NCBI GenBank assembly: GCA_041495845.1
Contig: JBGQDM010000048.1
Span: forward strand, 1 to 23,060
From: JBGQDM01 sp041495845
GTDB taxonomy: Bacteria > Acidobacteriota > Terriglobia > Terriglobales > Acidobacteriaceae
Direction of reading: 5' to 3'
DNA: 23,060 nucleotides
Both the position numbers and the translations under genes were made by a program. This document shows positions 13,212-20,112 of this stretch, piece by piece; position 1 is the stretch's first letter; each line of letters starts with the position of its first letter. The notes below the pieces were generated by a model. The model saw only the letters and a program-made list of their open reading frames with translations. It was not told the origin of the DNA and did no database searches.

Positions 13212-13493
13212 TTAGCTTGGCTCGTCGAGCGACCCGCTGGTGCTCCACCACCGAAACGGCCAGAGCATTAAGCTAACGAACACAAACGCCCCAAACACGA
13301 AGAGATGCCGCCAAAACTCGCCGAACGGTTGAGGGTTTGGGATTCCTGTCTGTCGAAATCGCACCCCGTATCCCGTCCACTCCGTGAGTGCGAATACGGT
13401 TCCTAACAAGATCGAGAGTCCAATCGCCGGTTTGAGGCGCCGCCTCATTCGTCGGCGCTGAAGCCGCCAGCGGGTTGTCGGCCCGTGTTTCAT
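13212..13493 (-). CDS. Small two-helix membrane protein, unknown function
   Basis: The 93-residue product has a very basic N-terminus (MKHGPTTRWRLQRRRMRRRL), a first membrane segment (about PAIGLSILLGTVFALTEW), a short loop and a second segment (LFVFGAFVFVSLMLWPF). I do not recognise a family. Its ribosome site is weak. It lies exactly between the degraded and intact copies of the copA 3' end, so it may have arrived with that rearrangement. It could be non-functional. The last codons overlap an 8-bp inverted repeat (13211-13218 with 13270-13277). Confidence 0.4.
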   Translation of the reverse strand: MKHGPTTRWRLQRRRMRRRLKPAIGLSILLGTVFALTEWTGYGVRFRQTGIPNPQPFGEFWRHLFVFGAFVFVSLMLWPFRWWSTSGSLDEPS

Positions 13494-13527
13494 GGCACCG
13501 CCCTATCCAAGATCTCACCCTGACTTC

Positions 13528-16002
13528 TTACAGCCTTACCCCTCTCAACCTTAGCGAATTCCCAATCACCGACACCGAACTCAGACTCATCGCCGCTGCC
13601 GCCAGCACCGGGCTCAGCAGCCATCCGAAAAACGGATACAACACGCCCGCCGCGATGGGCACTCCCAGCAGGTTGTAGGCAAACGCGAAGAAAAGATTTT
13701 GCCGGATGTTGCGCATAGTGGCGCGGCCCAGCTTGCGCGCTCGCACAATTCCTTCCAGGTCGCCTTTCACCAGGGTCACGCTGCCCGCCTCCATGGCTAC
13801 GTCGGTGCCGGTGCCCATGGCGATTCCGACGTGTGCCTGGGCGAGCGCGGGCGCGTCATTGATGCCGTCCCCGGCCATGGCGACTACGCGGCCCGCCTGT
13901 TGCAGTTTGCGCACGGCTTCGGCTTTGCGCTCCGGAAGTATTTCGGCCTCAAACTCGGTAATGCCCAACTGGCCCGCCACCACGGCGGCGGTGGCGCGGT
14001 TGTCGCCCGTCAGCATGACGACGCGCACCCCTTCTGATTTGAGCTGGCGAAGTGCGCTTGGCGTGGAGGGCTTGATCGGATCGACAACCGCGACTTCTCC
14101 GGCATACTGACCCTCAATGACAACTAGGACTCGGCTGGACCCTGGTTCTCCGGCCGCCACCAGGCGCGGGCCCGGCAAGTCCACATGCAAATCCGAAAGC
14201 AGCGCCGCATTCCCGGCGGCCATGCGCTTGCCCTCCACCACACCCGTCACTCCCTTGCCGGTGATGGAGCGGAATTCCTGCACCTCCGCCAGTTCGATCT
14301 GCTGCTCGCGCGCACCGCTCACGATGGCCTGCCCCAGCGGATGCTCACTCGCCCGCTCCAGGCTGGCCACCAGCCGCCACAATTCGCCCACCTCGGTTCC
14401 CACAACCGCCTGCATCACGCGCACCCGAGGCTTGCCTTCCGTCAGCGTGCCGGTCTTGTCCACGACCAGCGTGTCAACCTTCTCCAGAATCTCCAGCGCT
14501 TCCGCATTGCGGATCAGCACCCCAGCGCGCGCCCCGCGTCCCGTCCCTACCATCACCGCCATGGGCGTCGCTAACCCCAGGGCGCAGGGGCAGGCGATGA
14601 TCAGCACCGCCACCGCATTCACCAGCGCGTGCGCCAGGCGTGGTTCTGGTCCGAAAACGCTCCACACAATAAAGGTGATGACGGCCACCGCCACCACTGC
14701 CGGAACAAAAATCGCTGCGACTTTATCGGCCAGCCGCTGAATGGGGGCGCGGCTGCGTTGTGCCCGGCTCACCAATTGCACAATCTGCGCCAACAGCGTT
14801 TCGCTGCCCACACGTTCGGCGCGCATCACCAACGATCCTGTGCCGTTCACGGTGGCGCCGATGACGCGAGCGCCGCTCTGCTTCGCCACCGGCAGCGATT
14901 CGCCGGTCACCATGGACTCGTCCACCGCGCTCGCGCCTTCCAGCACGACGCCATCGACTGGAATTTTTTCTCCCGGCCGCACGCGCAATCGATTGCCGGC
15001 CTGCACCTGCTCCAGCGCGATGTCTTCTTCGCGTCCGTCATCATGGATGCGCCGAGCGGTTGGCGGCGCCAGATCGAGCAACGCGCGGATCGCGCTCGAA
15101 GTCTGCGCCCGCGCTTTCAGCTCCAACACTTGCCCCAGCAAGACCAGCGTCGTGATGGCCGCCGCCGCTTCGAAGTAGACTTCCGGCCGCCCGTGCATTC
15201 CCCGCAGCGACGCCGGAAAAATTCCCGGAAGCGCCGTTGCCACCACGCTGTAGCCGTACGCAACTCCTGTGCCGAGGCCGATCAGCGTGAACATATTCGG
15301 ACTGCGGTTGACCAGCGAATTCCAGAAGCGCACAAAGAACGGCCAGCCGCCCCACAACACGACAGGCGTCGCCAGCAGCGCCTCTAGCCACGGAGGGCCC
15401 GCGAAGTGCGCGTCCACACCCAGACCCAGCACGGACATCAGCATCGGCCCCATCGCAATCACCAGCAACGGAGCGGTGAGCACTGCGCTCACCCAAAACC
15501 GCCGCCGCATGTCGCGCAGTTCGGGATTTTCTTCTTCAGCCACCGCCGTCCTCAGCTCCAGCGCCATCCCGCAAATCGGACACACCCCGGGCTTCGTGCT
15601 CGTCACCTCGGGATGCATTGGGCAGGTGTATTGGGCGCGGCCATGCGGCGCCACGATTTCGAGTTCAAGGGCCATGCCGCATTTCGGGCACGCCGCCGGC
15701 ACCGGCGATTCCACTTCCGGACACATCGGACACACGTACTTCCCGGCCGCGGCCCGCTTCGGCATCGCCACGGGTTTCGCCGCCATCGCTCCCAACTGGA
15801 CTAAGCCAGACTGAATCATGCCGGGTGCGGGCTTCGGCGCGAGATAGGGTTGCGGATCGGCGGCAAACTTTTCGCGGCAGCGGCTGGCGCAAAAGTAATA
15901 GGTCTTGCCTCCGTGCTCATGCCGCCACTGGGCCGTCGCCGGGTCCACCGTCATGCCGCAGACGGGATCGCGCTCGGAGAGAATCGGGAATGGAGTGCTC
16001 AT
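13528..16002 (-). CDS. copA: Cu+-exporting P-type ATPase with YHS and two heavy-metal-binding modules
   Basis: This 824-residue P1B ATPase pumps Cu+ out of the cytoplasm. The N-terminus has a YHS domain (VCGMTVDP to about 55). Two cysteine modules follow, CPMCPEVESPVPAACPKCGM (91-110) and CPMHPEV ... CPICGM (127-146). There is no CxxC HMA domain. The ATPase core has TGES, the metal-site CPCALGLATP, the phosphorylated DKTGTLT, SEHPLG, TGDN and GDGINDAPAL. The YN-x4-P (YNLLGVP) and M-x-x-S-S (MSLSS) motifs place it in the Cu+ subgroup. The ATG at 16002 was chosen because the YHS domain begins right after it; longer frames overlap the divergent HMA-like gene. No strong ribosome site is seen. The 3' end has a degraded duplicate at 13114-13210. 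Confidence 0.93.
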   Translation of the reverse strand: MSTPFPILSERDPVCGMTVDPATAQWRHEHGGKTYYFCASRCREKFAADPQPYLAPKPAPGMIQSGLVQLGAMAAKPVAMPKRAAAGKYVCPMCPEVESPVPAACPKCGMALELEIVAPHGRAQYTCPMHPEVTSTKPGVCPICGMALELRTAVAEEENPELRDMRRRFWVSAVLTAPLLVIAMGPMLMSVLGLGVDAHFAGPPWLEALLATPVVLWGGWPFFVRFWNSLVNRSPNMFTLIGLGTGVAYGYSVVATALPGIFPASLRGMHGRPEVYFEAAAAITTLVLLGQVLELKARAQTSSAIRALLDLAPPTARRIHDDGREEDIALEQVQAGNRLRVRPGEKIPVDGVVLEGASAVDESMVTGESLPVAKQSGARVIGATVNGTGSLVMRAERVGSETLLAQIVQLVSRAQRSRAPIQRLADKVAAIFVPAVVAVAVITFIVWSVFGPEPRLAHALVNAVAVLIIACPCALGLATPMAVMVGTGRGARAGVLIRNAEALEILEKVDTLVVDKTGTLTEGKPRVRVMQAVVGTEVGELWRLVASLERASEHPLGQAIVSGAREQQIELAEVQEFRSITGKGVTGVVEGKRMAAGNAALLSDLHVDLPGPRLVAAGEPGSSRVLVVIEGQYAGEVAVVDPIKPSTPSALRQLKSEGVRVVMLTGDNRATAAVVAGQLGITEFEAEILPERKAEAVRKLQQAGRVVAMAGDGINDAPALAQAHVGIAMGTGTDVAMEAGSVTLVKGDLEGIVRARKLGRATMRNIRQNLFFAFAYNLLGVPIAAGVLYPFFGWLLSPVLAAAAMSLSSVSVIGNSLRLRGVRL

Positions 16003-16042
16003 GCGATGTTGAGAAAAATCCTGCGCTGCGTGATTGGATTCT

Positions 16043-16099
16043 CCAGCCTGCGCAAACGACGGAAGATTGATGTATCTTGGAAGCTCAGCAGCAGGCTGG
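16043..16099. promoter_or_regulatory. Inverted repeat in the copA / HMA-like divergent region
   Basis: CCAGCCTGC (16043-16051) and GCAGGCTGG (16091-16099) are perfect 9-base inverted repeats 39 bases apart, in the 105-bp gap between the two divergent starts. They could be an operator pair for shared metal control or form a hairpin in the 5' leader. No known metal-regulator box was recognised. Confidence 0.3.
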
Positions 16100-16107
16100 C
16101 ATCCCTT

Positions 16108-16335
16108 ATGACCACGCTCGACGTCAGCTACCGTTATGGCCGCCCGCCCGGAGCGTCGGAAATGCGCGCCGTCTCCGCGCTCACCGAAGTATATGGCATC
16201 CGCCGCGTCGCTTTCGATGAGAAGAACCACACCCTGCTGGTAGAGTTTGACGCGTCCCGCCTCAAAGAACCGGTGGTCGCCGCGCTCTTGCGGCGCACTG
16301 GCATCGACCTCAAGGAACGCCTAACCCCAGCGTAA
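16108..16335 (+). CDS. Small HMA-like protein without the CxxC metal motif
   Basis: The 75-residue protein fits the beta-alpha-beta-beta-alpha-beta layout of heavy-metal-associated domains: strand LDVSYRYG, a helix (ASEMRAVSALTEVYG), strands IRRVAFDEK and TLLVEFDAS, a helix (EPVVAALLRRTG) and a final strand. It has no cysteine, so it cannot bind copper in the usual CxxC manner. It is divergent from the copper ATPase, which lacks an HMA domain, so a structural or regulatory partnership is possible. Alternatively it may be an unrelated ferredoxin-like fold. The ATG at 16108 is used; the ribosome site is weak. The longer in-frame extension to 15850 runs through the ATPase gene and is rejected. 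Confidence 0.6.
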   Translation: MTTLDVSYRYGRPPGASEMRAVSALTEVYGIRRVAFDEKNHTLLVEFDASRLKEPVVAALLRRTGIDLKERLTPA

Positions 16336-16394
16336 GAAAAGCTTAAATCGCGGAGTTCGCCACGGGCTTTTTCCCTGCGCCCCACTTTAGTGGA
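16336..16394. other. Intergenic spacer
   Basis: This lies between the HMA-like gene stop and the candidate structured RNA. AAGCTT and a short T-run are present, but no clear promoter or gene. Confidence 0.4.
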
Positions 16395-16632
16395 CGGGAG
16401 ATGTACCGGGGAGGCTTGAGAATCAGGGGAGGGCTAGGGGAAAGGCTGCCGTGGGAAATGCAAAGGGGCGCGTCTGAGAACCTCTGGCCGAAGTCACCTC
16501 AGACGACACCCCGTTGCGCGCCACTTCGTCTGAGCTCTATGGGAGCACCCAGCATGCCAAAGCTAAGCTCCTGAAAACCAGTACCTGCGGAAAAGTCTCC
16601 TGCGTAGGATTTTCCCGGCGGGGGAAACTTTT
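16395..16632 (+). ncRNA. Candidate structured RNA ending in a terminator
   Basis: No protein gene fits here, but pairing is dense. Long-range closing stems join GTACCGG (16403-16409) to CCAGTAC (16578-16584, one mismatch) and GGAGGCTTGAG (16410-16420) to CTAAGCTCC (16563-16571, two bulges). Inside, CTCAGACG (16498-16505) can pair perfectly with CGTCTGAG upstream (16471-16478) or, with one extra pair, with TCGTCTGAG downstream (16526-16534), so the two hairpins exclude each other. At the 3' end TTTTCC (16610-16615) can pair either with GGAAAA (16589-16594) or in the terminator stem. The length and closed-ended layout recall 6S RNA, but I see no family-specific motif. It may instead be a leader with alternative folds. 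Confidence 0.45.
16611..16632 (+). terminator. Rho-independent terminator-like hairpin
   Basis: TTTCCC (16611-16616) and GGGAAA (16622-16627) form a 6-bp stem around GGCGG, followed by C and a TTTT run. It ends the candidate RNA upstream of the tRNA gene. Confidence 0.5.
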
Positions 16633-16690
16633 ACCCGCGCTCGGGCCGGTCGTGAACATTTTTCCTCGGCCCCGACCCTGCGCCCCTTCT

Positions 16691-16718
16691 TTTACGTCGC
16701 CGCCAATTCCGTTATAAT
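16691..16718 (+). promoter_or_regulatory. Promoter of the tRNA-Arg gene
   Basis: A perfect TATAAT (16713-16718) is preceded at 16 bp by TTTACG (16691-16696). Transcription would start about 17 bases before the mature tRNA 5' end. Confidence 0.55.
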
Positions 16719-16742
16719 CGGAGAGTTGTCCACCCCCAGATC

Positions 16743-16819
16743 GCGCCCTTAGCTCAGTTGGATAGAGCGTCTGGCTACGAACCAGAAGGTCGGGAGTTCG
16801 AATCTCTCAGGGCGCACCA
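16743..16819 (+). tRNA. tRNA-Arg, anticodon ACG
   Basis: This is a full cloverleaf. Acceptor stem GCGCCCT (16743-16749) pairs with AGGGCGC (16809-16815), and the D-arm contains AGCTCAGTTGG. The anticodon stem TCTGG/CCAGA encloses loop CTACGAA with anticodon ACG, and the T-loop is GTTCGAATC. The CCA end is encoded (16817-16819). The A at the wobble position is expected to be edited to inosine, to read CGU, CGC and CGA codons. Confidence 0.97.
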
Positions 16820-16875
16820 TCTTTCTTCCCTGGCCCCTCTTAACAAAACAGGGCGCTGGGGTTCCGCCATTTGTG

Positions 16876-16881
16876 TATAAT
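16876..16881 (+). promoter_or_regulatory. Possible -10 for the FecR-domain gene
   Basis: A perfect TATAAT lies 71 bases before the ATG at 16953. No good -35 is seen at 17 bp. The leader in between is GC-rich. Confidence 0.35.
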
Positions 16882-16952
16882 CCACCCGCGCCCTGAAAGG
16901 CTGTCTGGGGCAACGGATTCGCCCTCCTTCCCCGAGACTGAGAGCTTTGCCC

Positions 16953-17882
16953 ATGCCAGCACTTCGTCGTTTTGCCTCGGTTTTGCTTTGCCTGGCGCTT
17001 TCGCCCGCACCTCTGCTGGCCGAAACCGCCGCTCCCGAAACCAAGTCCGTGGGCCATGTGAGCGCGCTGCTTCCGGCGGCGATGCGCAACAACGTCCCCA
17101 CGTCGATCAATGACGATATCTACTGGAACGATCTGCTGAAAACGACGACCTCGGGACGAATGAAGGTCGGTCTGGCGGATGGCTCCATCTTGAACGTGGG
17201 CTCAAGCAGCGAGCTGCGGGTAGTCTCGCACGATGCGGCTACGCAGCAGACGTCGCTGGAGATGGGGACGGGCCGGCTGCGCAGCCAGGTGGTGAAGATC
17301 ACTCAGCCCAGCGGCAAATTTCAAGTTCGTACCTTGAACACCGTCATCGGGGTGGTTGGCACCGATTTTTTTGTGAGTTATGAAGGCCGCAAGACGACCG
17401 TGATTTGTTATCGCGGGCAGGTGCTGGTGACGCCGCTGAAGGGTGCCCGCGTCGAGAGTCAGTCGGAGGGAGTAGTTCGGAGCAACGGCTCGCTCCTGCT
17501 TTCCGAGGGACAGATGGCGGAGATCGTCTCGGACAAGGAGGGTGGTGTTCTGCCGATGGCCCCTTTGACGCAAACGGCTGGGGCGGGATCGGGTGCACCG
17601 GGCGTGGAGGTACCGGGCACTACCCCGGGAGAAACGGCAAATGACGATTCGGACAAGAAGAAGCGGGTGCTTCCGCCGGTGATCATTCCCAGCGACGAGC
17701 AGACCACGCTGGTCACCACCAGCATGGAGAGTACGGAGATTGAGCCGGGACTTCTGCCAAAGACGGTGGTCCACCGCCGGCGTCGCTGGGTCCTCCCGGT
17801 TGTTTTGATTTCTACGGCGGTGGTGGGAACCGCCGTGGGCGTGGCCGTGGCCACCTCGGGTGGGGGACAGACACCAGTTTGA
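16953..17882 (+). CDS. FecR-domain envelope protein with C-terminal membrane anchor
   Basis: The 309-residue protein starts with a signal peptide (RRFASVLLCLALSPAPLLAE). The FecR-type domain (about residues 30-165) contains LADGSILNVGSSSELRV, GRLRSQVV and NTVIGVVGTDFFVSYEG, then RGQVLVT. A Pro/Gly/Thr-rich, charged linker follows. At the end a basic RRRRW is followed by one hydrophobic segment (VLPVVLISTAVVGTAVGVAV), so the domain probably lies outside the cytoplasm and is tethered by both ends. FecR domains sense or bind in the envelope, classically passing a signal to an ECF sigma factor; no sigma-factor gene is adjacent here, so this one may have a structural role. ATG at 16953 is preferred over the TTG two codons earlier. 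Confidence 0.8.
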   Translation: MPALRRFASVLLCLALSPAPLLAETAAPETKSVGHVSALLPAAMRNNVPTSINDDIYWNDLLKTTTSGRMKVGLADGSILNVGSSSELRVVSHDAATQQTSLEMGTGRLRSQVVKITQPSGKFQVRTLNTVIGVVGTDFFVSYEGRKTTVICYRGQVLVTPLKGARVESQSEGVVRSNGSLLLSEGQMAEIVSDKEGGVLPMAPLTQTAGAGSGAPGVEVPGTTPGETANDDSDKKKRVLPPVIIPSDEQTTLVTTSMESTEIEPGLLPKTVVHRRRRWVLPVVLISTAVVGTAVGVAVATSGGGQTPV

Positions 17883-17899
17883 CCGCCCACCGGCGGGCA

Positions 17900-17973
17900 G
17901 CAACCAAGGCTTGGTTGCACACGATAAGTAATAGAGATCAGAAATGACTGAAGCCGCCCTCTCGGGCGGCTTC
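17900..17973. terminator. Double hairpin between convergent genes
   Basis: An 8-bp hairpin GCAACCAA/TTGGTTGC (17900-17907 with 17911-17918) is followed by a perfect 10-bp GC-rich hairpin GAAGCCGCCC/GGGCGGCTTC (17950-17959 with 17964-17973). They lie between the convergent FecR-domain and propeller genes. No long T-run follows, but the second has the usual stem strength of a bidirectional terminator. Confidence 0.65.
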
Positions 17974-18002
17974 GGTGTTTCCGGTCAACGATACTTAGAG
18001 CT

Positions 18003-19907
18003 TCACGGGGTCACCGTGAAGTTGGTGGCGCTGGTTCCAGTACCGCCGGGAGTTGTGATCGAAATCTTTCCGGTCACCGCTCCTGCCGGCACATTGGCCA
18101 CGGCCTGCGAGTCGGTTTCCACCGTGAAGGAGGTGGCTGCGACGGCGCCAAACTTAACGCTGGTAGCGCCGGTGAAGCTGGTGCCTTTGAGGGTGATTTG
18201 ATCTCCCACTTTGCCGCTGGTGGGAGTGAAGCTGGTAATGGCGGGCGAGACCGTAAAGTTGGTCGCACTGGCGGCGGTCCCTCCGGCGGTCACCACTGCC
18301 ACTTTGCCGGTCTTCGTACCCACCGGCACGGTTGCAGTCACCTGGGTGTCGGAATCCACCGAGAAGCTGAGTGCCTTGATGCCGTTGAAAGTAACGGCGG
18401 TGGCCTGCGTGAAGCTGACGCCAGTAATCTTCACCGACGTGCCCAGCGGACCGCTAGCTGGTGTAAAGCTGGTCAGCTGTGGGGTAACGCGGTATTTCTT
18501 GCTGCTGGTCAGCGTGCCGCTGGCGGTGGTCACGGTCAGGAAGCCGGTCGTCCCGCCCACAGGAACCTTGGTCGTAAGGAAGGTGTTGGAGACGGCGGTG
18601 AAAACCAGGGCAGTTCCGTTGAGCGACACATTGGTGGCGCCGCTGAAACCCTGACCCAGCACCTGGATGGTGGCGCCCACTTTGCCGGACGTGGCCACGA
18701 GCCGCACGAACGGCTTGAGGCCGGCGTCGAGTTTGAAGAAGACGCCGGTGTTGGTGCCGCCGCCTAACTCCGTGTCCCCGTAAATAATTCCGTTGGTGTG
18801 CTGCACCAGCTCAGAGATCGGGGTGGCGCCGGTGGTGTTGTCGAAGTTGTAGAGCACTTTGTAAACTCCGGCGCCGCTGATGCGGAAGATGGTGCCAAAG
18901 TTATGCAGGCCGCCGCGGTAGGTGGTGCCGTAGAAGTTGCCATCGCTGGCCTGAATCAGGCCGGCGATGGGGTCCCGGCCATCGGTACAGGACGCCAGCC
19001 GGCAGAAGTCGTGGAGCACGGTGTAGACGCCGGCGGGGGTCAGCTTAAAGACCACTCCCGTATTGTTGGCCCCGCTCCCCGCCACACCGTAGAAGTTGCC
19101 ATCGTTGGCCTGAATGAGAGCACTGGGCCGGGTAAACGAGTTCACGGGAAAACTGTGCAACACGGTGATTTTTCCGGCGGGAGTGATTTTGAATGCTTCG
19201 CCCCAGTTGATGGCTCCGCCGCTGTCGGTGGTGCCGTAGAAATTCCCGTCCGTCCCTTGCACCAGCTCGCTGGTGGGAATGGCGCCGTGGGTGACATCAA
19301 AGAGGAAGAGTTGCTTGAAGTTGGCGCCGGTGGTTGACATCTTATAGATCGCGCCGCAGCCTCCGTTGCCAAAGGTGCAGAGGCCGGGTGTTCCGCCGTC
19401 AGTCGCCGTGCCGTAAAGACTTCCATCCGTACCCAGCACCGGCGCGCCATGGGGATGGCCAGCATTGCCGGCACCGCCAAAGTTGTGCAGGGCCGTAAAG
19501 ACACCCGCGGGACTCATCTTGAATGTGGTGCCAGCGCCCGCCGACCCGCCACCCGTGGCGGAGCCATAGAAATTTCCATCCGTCCCCAGGACCAGACCGC
19601 TGAACGGTTGAAAACTCCTCACCGTCTCAGTGGAGACATTGTGCAGCACGGTCAATACTCCGGCCGGCGTAATCTTGAAGATGGCGCCTTGGTTGGCCGA
19701 TCCCCCGCGTCGCGTGGTGGAGTAGAGGTTTCCGTCCCGGCCCTGCGCAATGATGCCTTGGTTGACCGGGATCAGGGGATCGCCGGCGACCGCGCCCAAG
19801 CTGCGGATCACGGCAAAGTTTTGCGCGGAAAGCATGGCCGTACTCAAGACCATCATCAGAATGCAGGCTGTCAGCACCCGAAGTTGCAAGTTTTGTGTCT
19901 TCGTCAT
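18003..19907 (-). CDS. Exported propeller-repeat and IPT/TIG-domain protein
   Basis: The 634-residue protein has a signal peptide (VLTACILMMVLSTAMLSAQ). Seven repeats of about 45-60 residues follow, each with a DGNFYG or LYG word, a GG, then GxxFKxTPAGxxTVLHxF. This is the pattern of the Gloeobacter/Verrucomicrobia repeat (TIGR03803), and seven copies would suit a seven-bladed propeller. The last third is three IPT/TIG-type domains (about 390-634), with motifs like FTPASGPLGTSVKITG and FNGIKALSF. It is probably surface-exposed or secreted and binds something, but the ligand is unknown. AGGAG lies six bases before the ATG. It is divergent from the kinase gene. The last TIG domain ends at the stop, so nothing appears truncated. 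Confidence 0.85.
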   Translation of the reverse strand: MTKTQNLQLRVLTACILMMVLSTAMLSAQNFAVIRSLGAVAGDPLIPVNQGIIAQGRDGNLYSTTRRGGSANQGAIFKITPAGVLTVLHNVSTETVRSFQPFSGLVLGTDGNFYGSATGGGSAGAGTTFKMSPAGVFTALHNFGGAGNAGHPHGAPVLGTDGSLYGTATDGGTPGLCTFGNGGCGAIYKMSTTGANFKQLFLFDVTHGAIPTSELVQGTDGNFYGTTDSGGAINWGEAFKITPAGKITVLHSFPVNSFTRPSALIQANDGNFYGVAGSGANNTGVVFKLTPAGVYTVLHDFCRLASCTDGRDPIAGLIQASDGNFYGTTYRGGLHNFGTIFRISGAGVYKVLYNFDNTTGATPISELVQHTNGIIYGDTELGGGTNTGVFFKLDAGLKPFVRLVATSGKVGATIQVLGQGFSGATNVSLNGTALVFTAVSNTFLTTKVPVGGTTGFLTVTTASGTLTSSKKYRVTPQLTSFTPASGPLGTSVKITGVSFTQATAVTFNGIKALSFSVDSDTQVTATVPVGTKTGKVAVVTAGGTAASATNFTVSPAITSFTPTSGKVGDQITLKGTSFTGATSVKFGAVAATSFTVETDSQAVANVPAGAVTGKISITTPGGTGTSATNFTVTP

Positions 19908-20112
19908 AAAGGTCTCCTGGGAACAACACTTTGCGCATCCGGGGAGGCGGTCGGGGGGTGCCGAACCTCGCCTCGGTCTACGATTTTGAGTGGCTGCGCT
20001 GGCCGTTCCGTGGGAAAATGATCCACCGCCAGTGCGGGCCGTTGTCGACTAGCCTGCACCCTCCCCCGGCTCGAAGTCCTGACGGAACGATTAAGAACTC
20101 TAAAGAATCCAC
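19908..20112. other. Divergent promoter region
   Basis: This 205-bp stretch lies between the propeller protein and kinase starts. It is GC-rich, and the kinase gene has only a weak ribosome site (AAAGAA). No clear -35/-10 pair, operator or RNA is seen. Confidence 0.4.

Noticed and set aside
13090..13251. N-terminal extension of the DUF5677-like protein
   Set aside because: The extra residues come from the degraded copA copy read in another frame; ATG 13089 has a ribosome site.
13211..13277. GTTAGCTT ... AAGCTAAC inverted repeat considered as an integron attC site
   Set aside because: The arms are in the wrong order for attC (GTT outside, AAC outside) and no inner arms were found.
16003..16230. 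Upstream extension of the copper ATPase to 16230
   Set aside because: It has no domain, crosses the divergent HMA-like gene, and the YHS domain starts just after ATG 16002.
16395..16632. Identification of the structured RNA as tmRNA, RNase P or SRP RNA
   Set aside because: None of the conserved motifs of those RNAs were seen.
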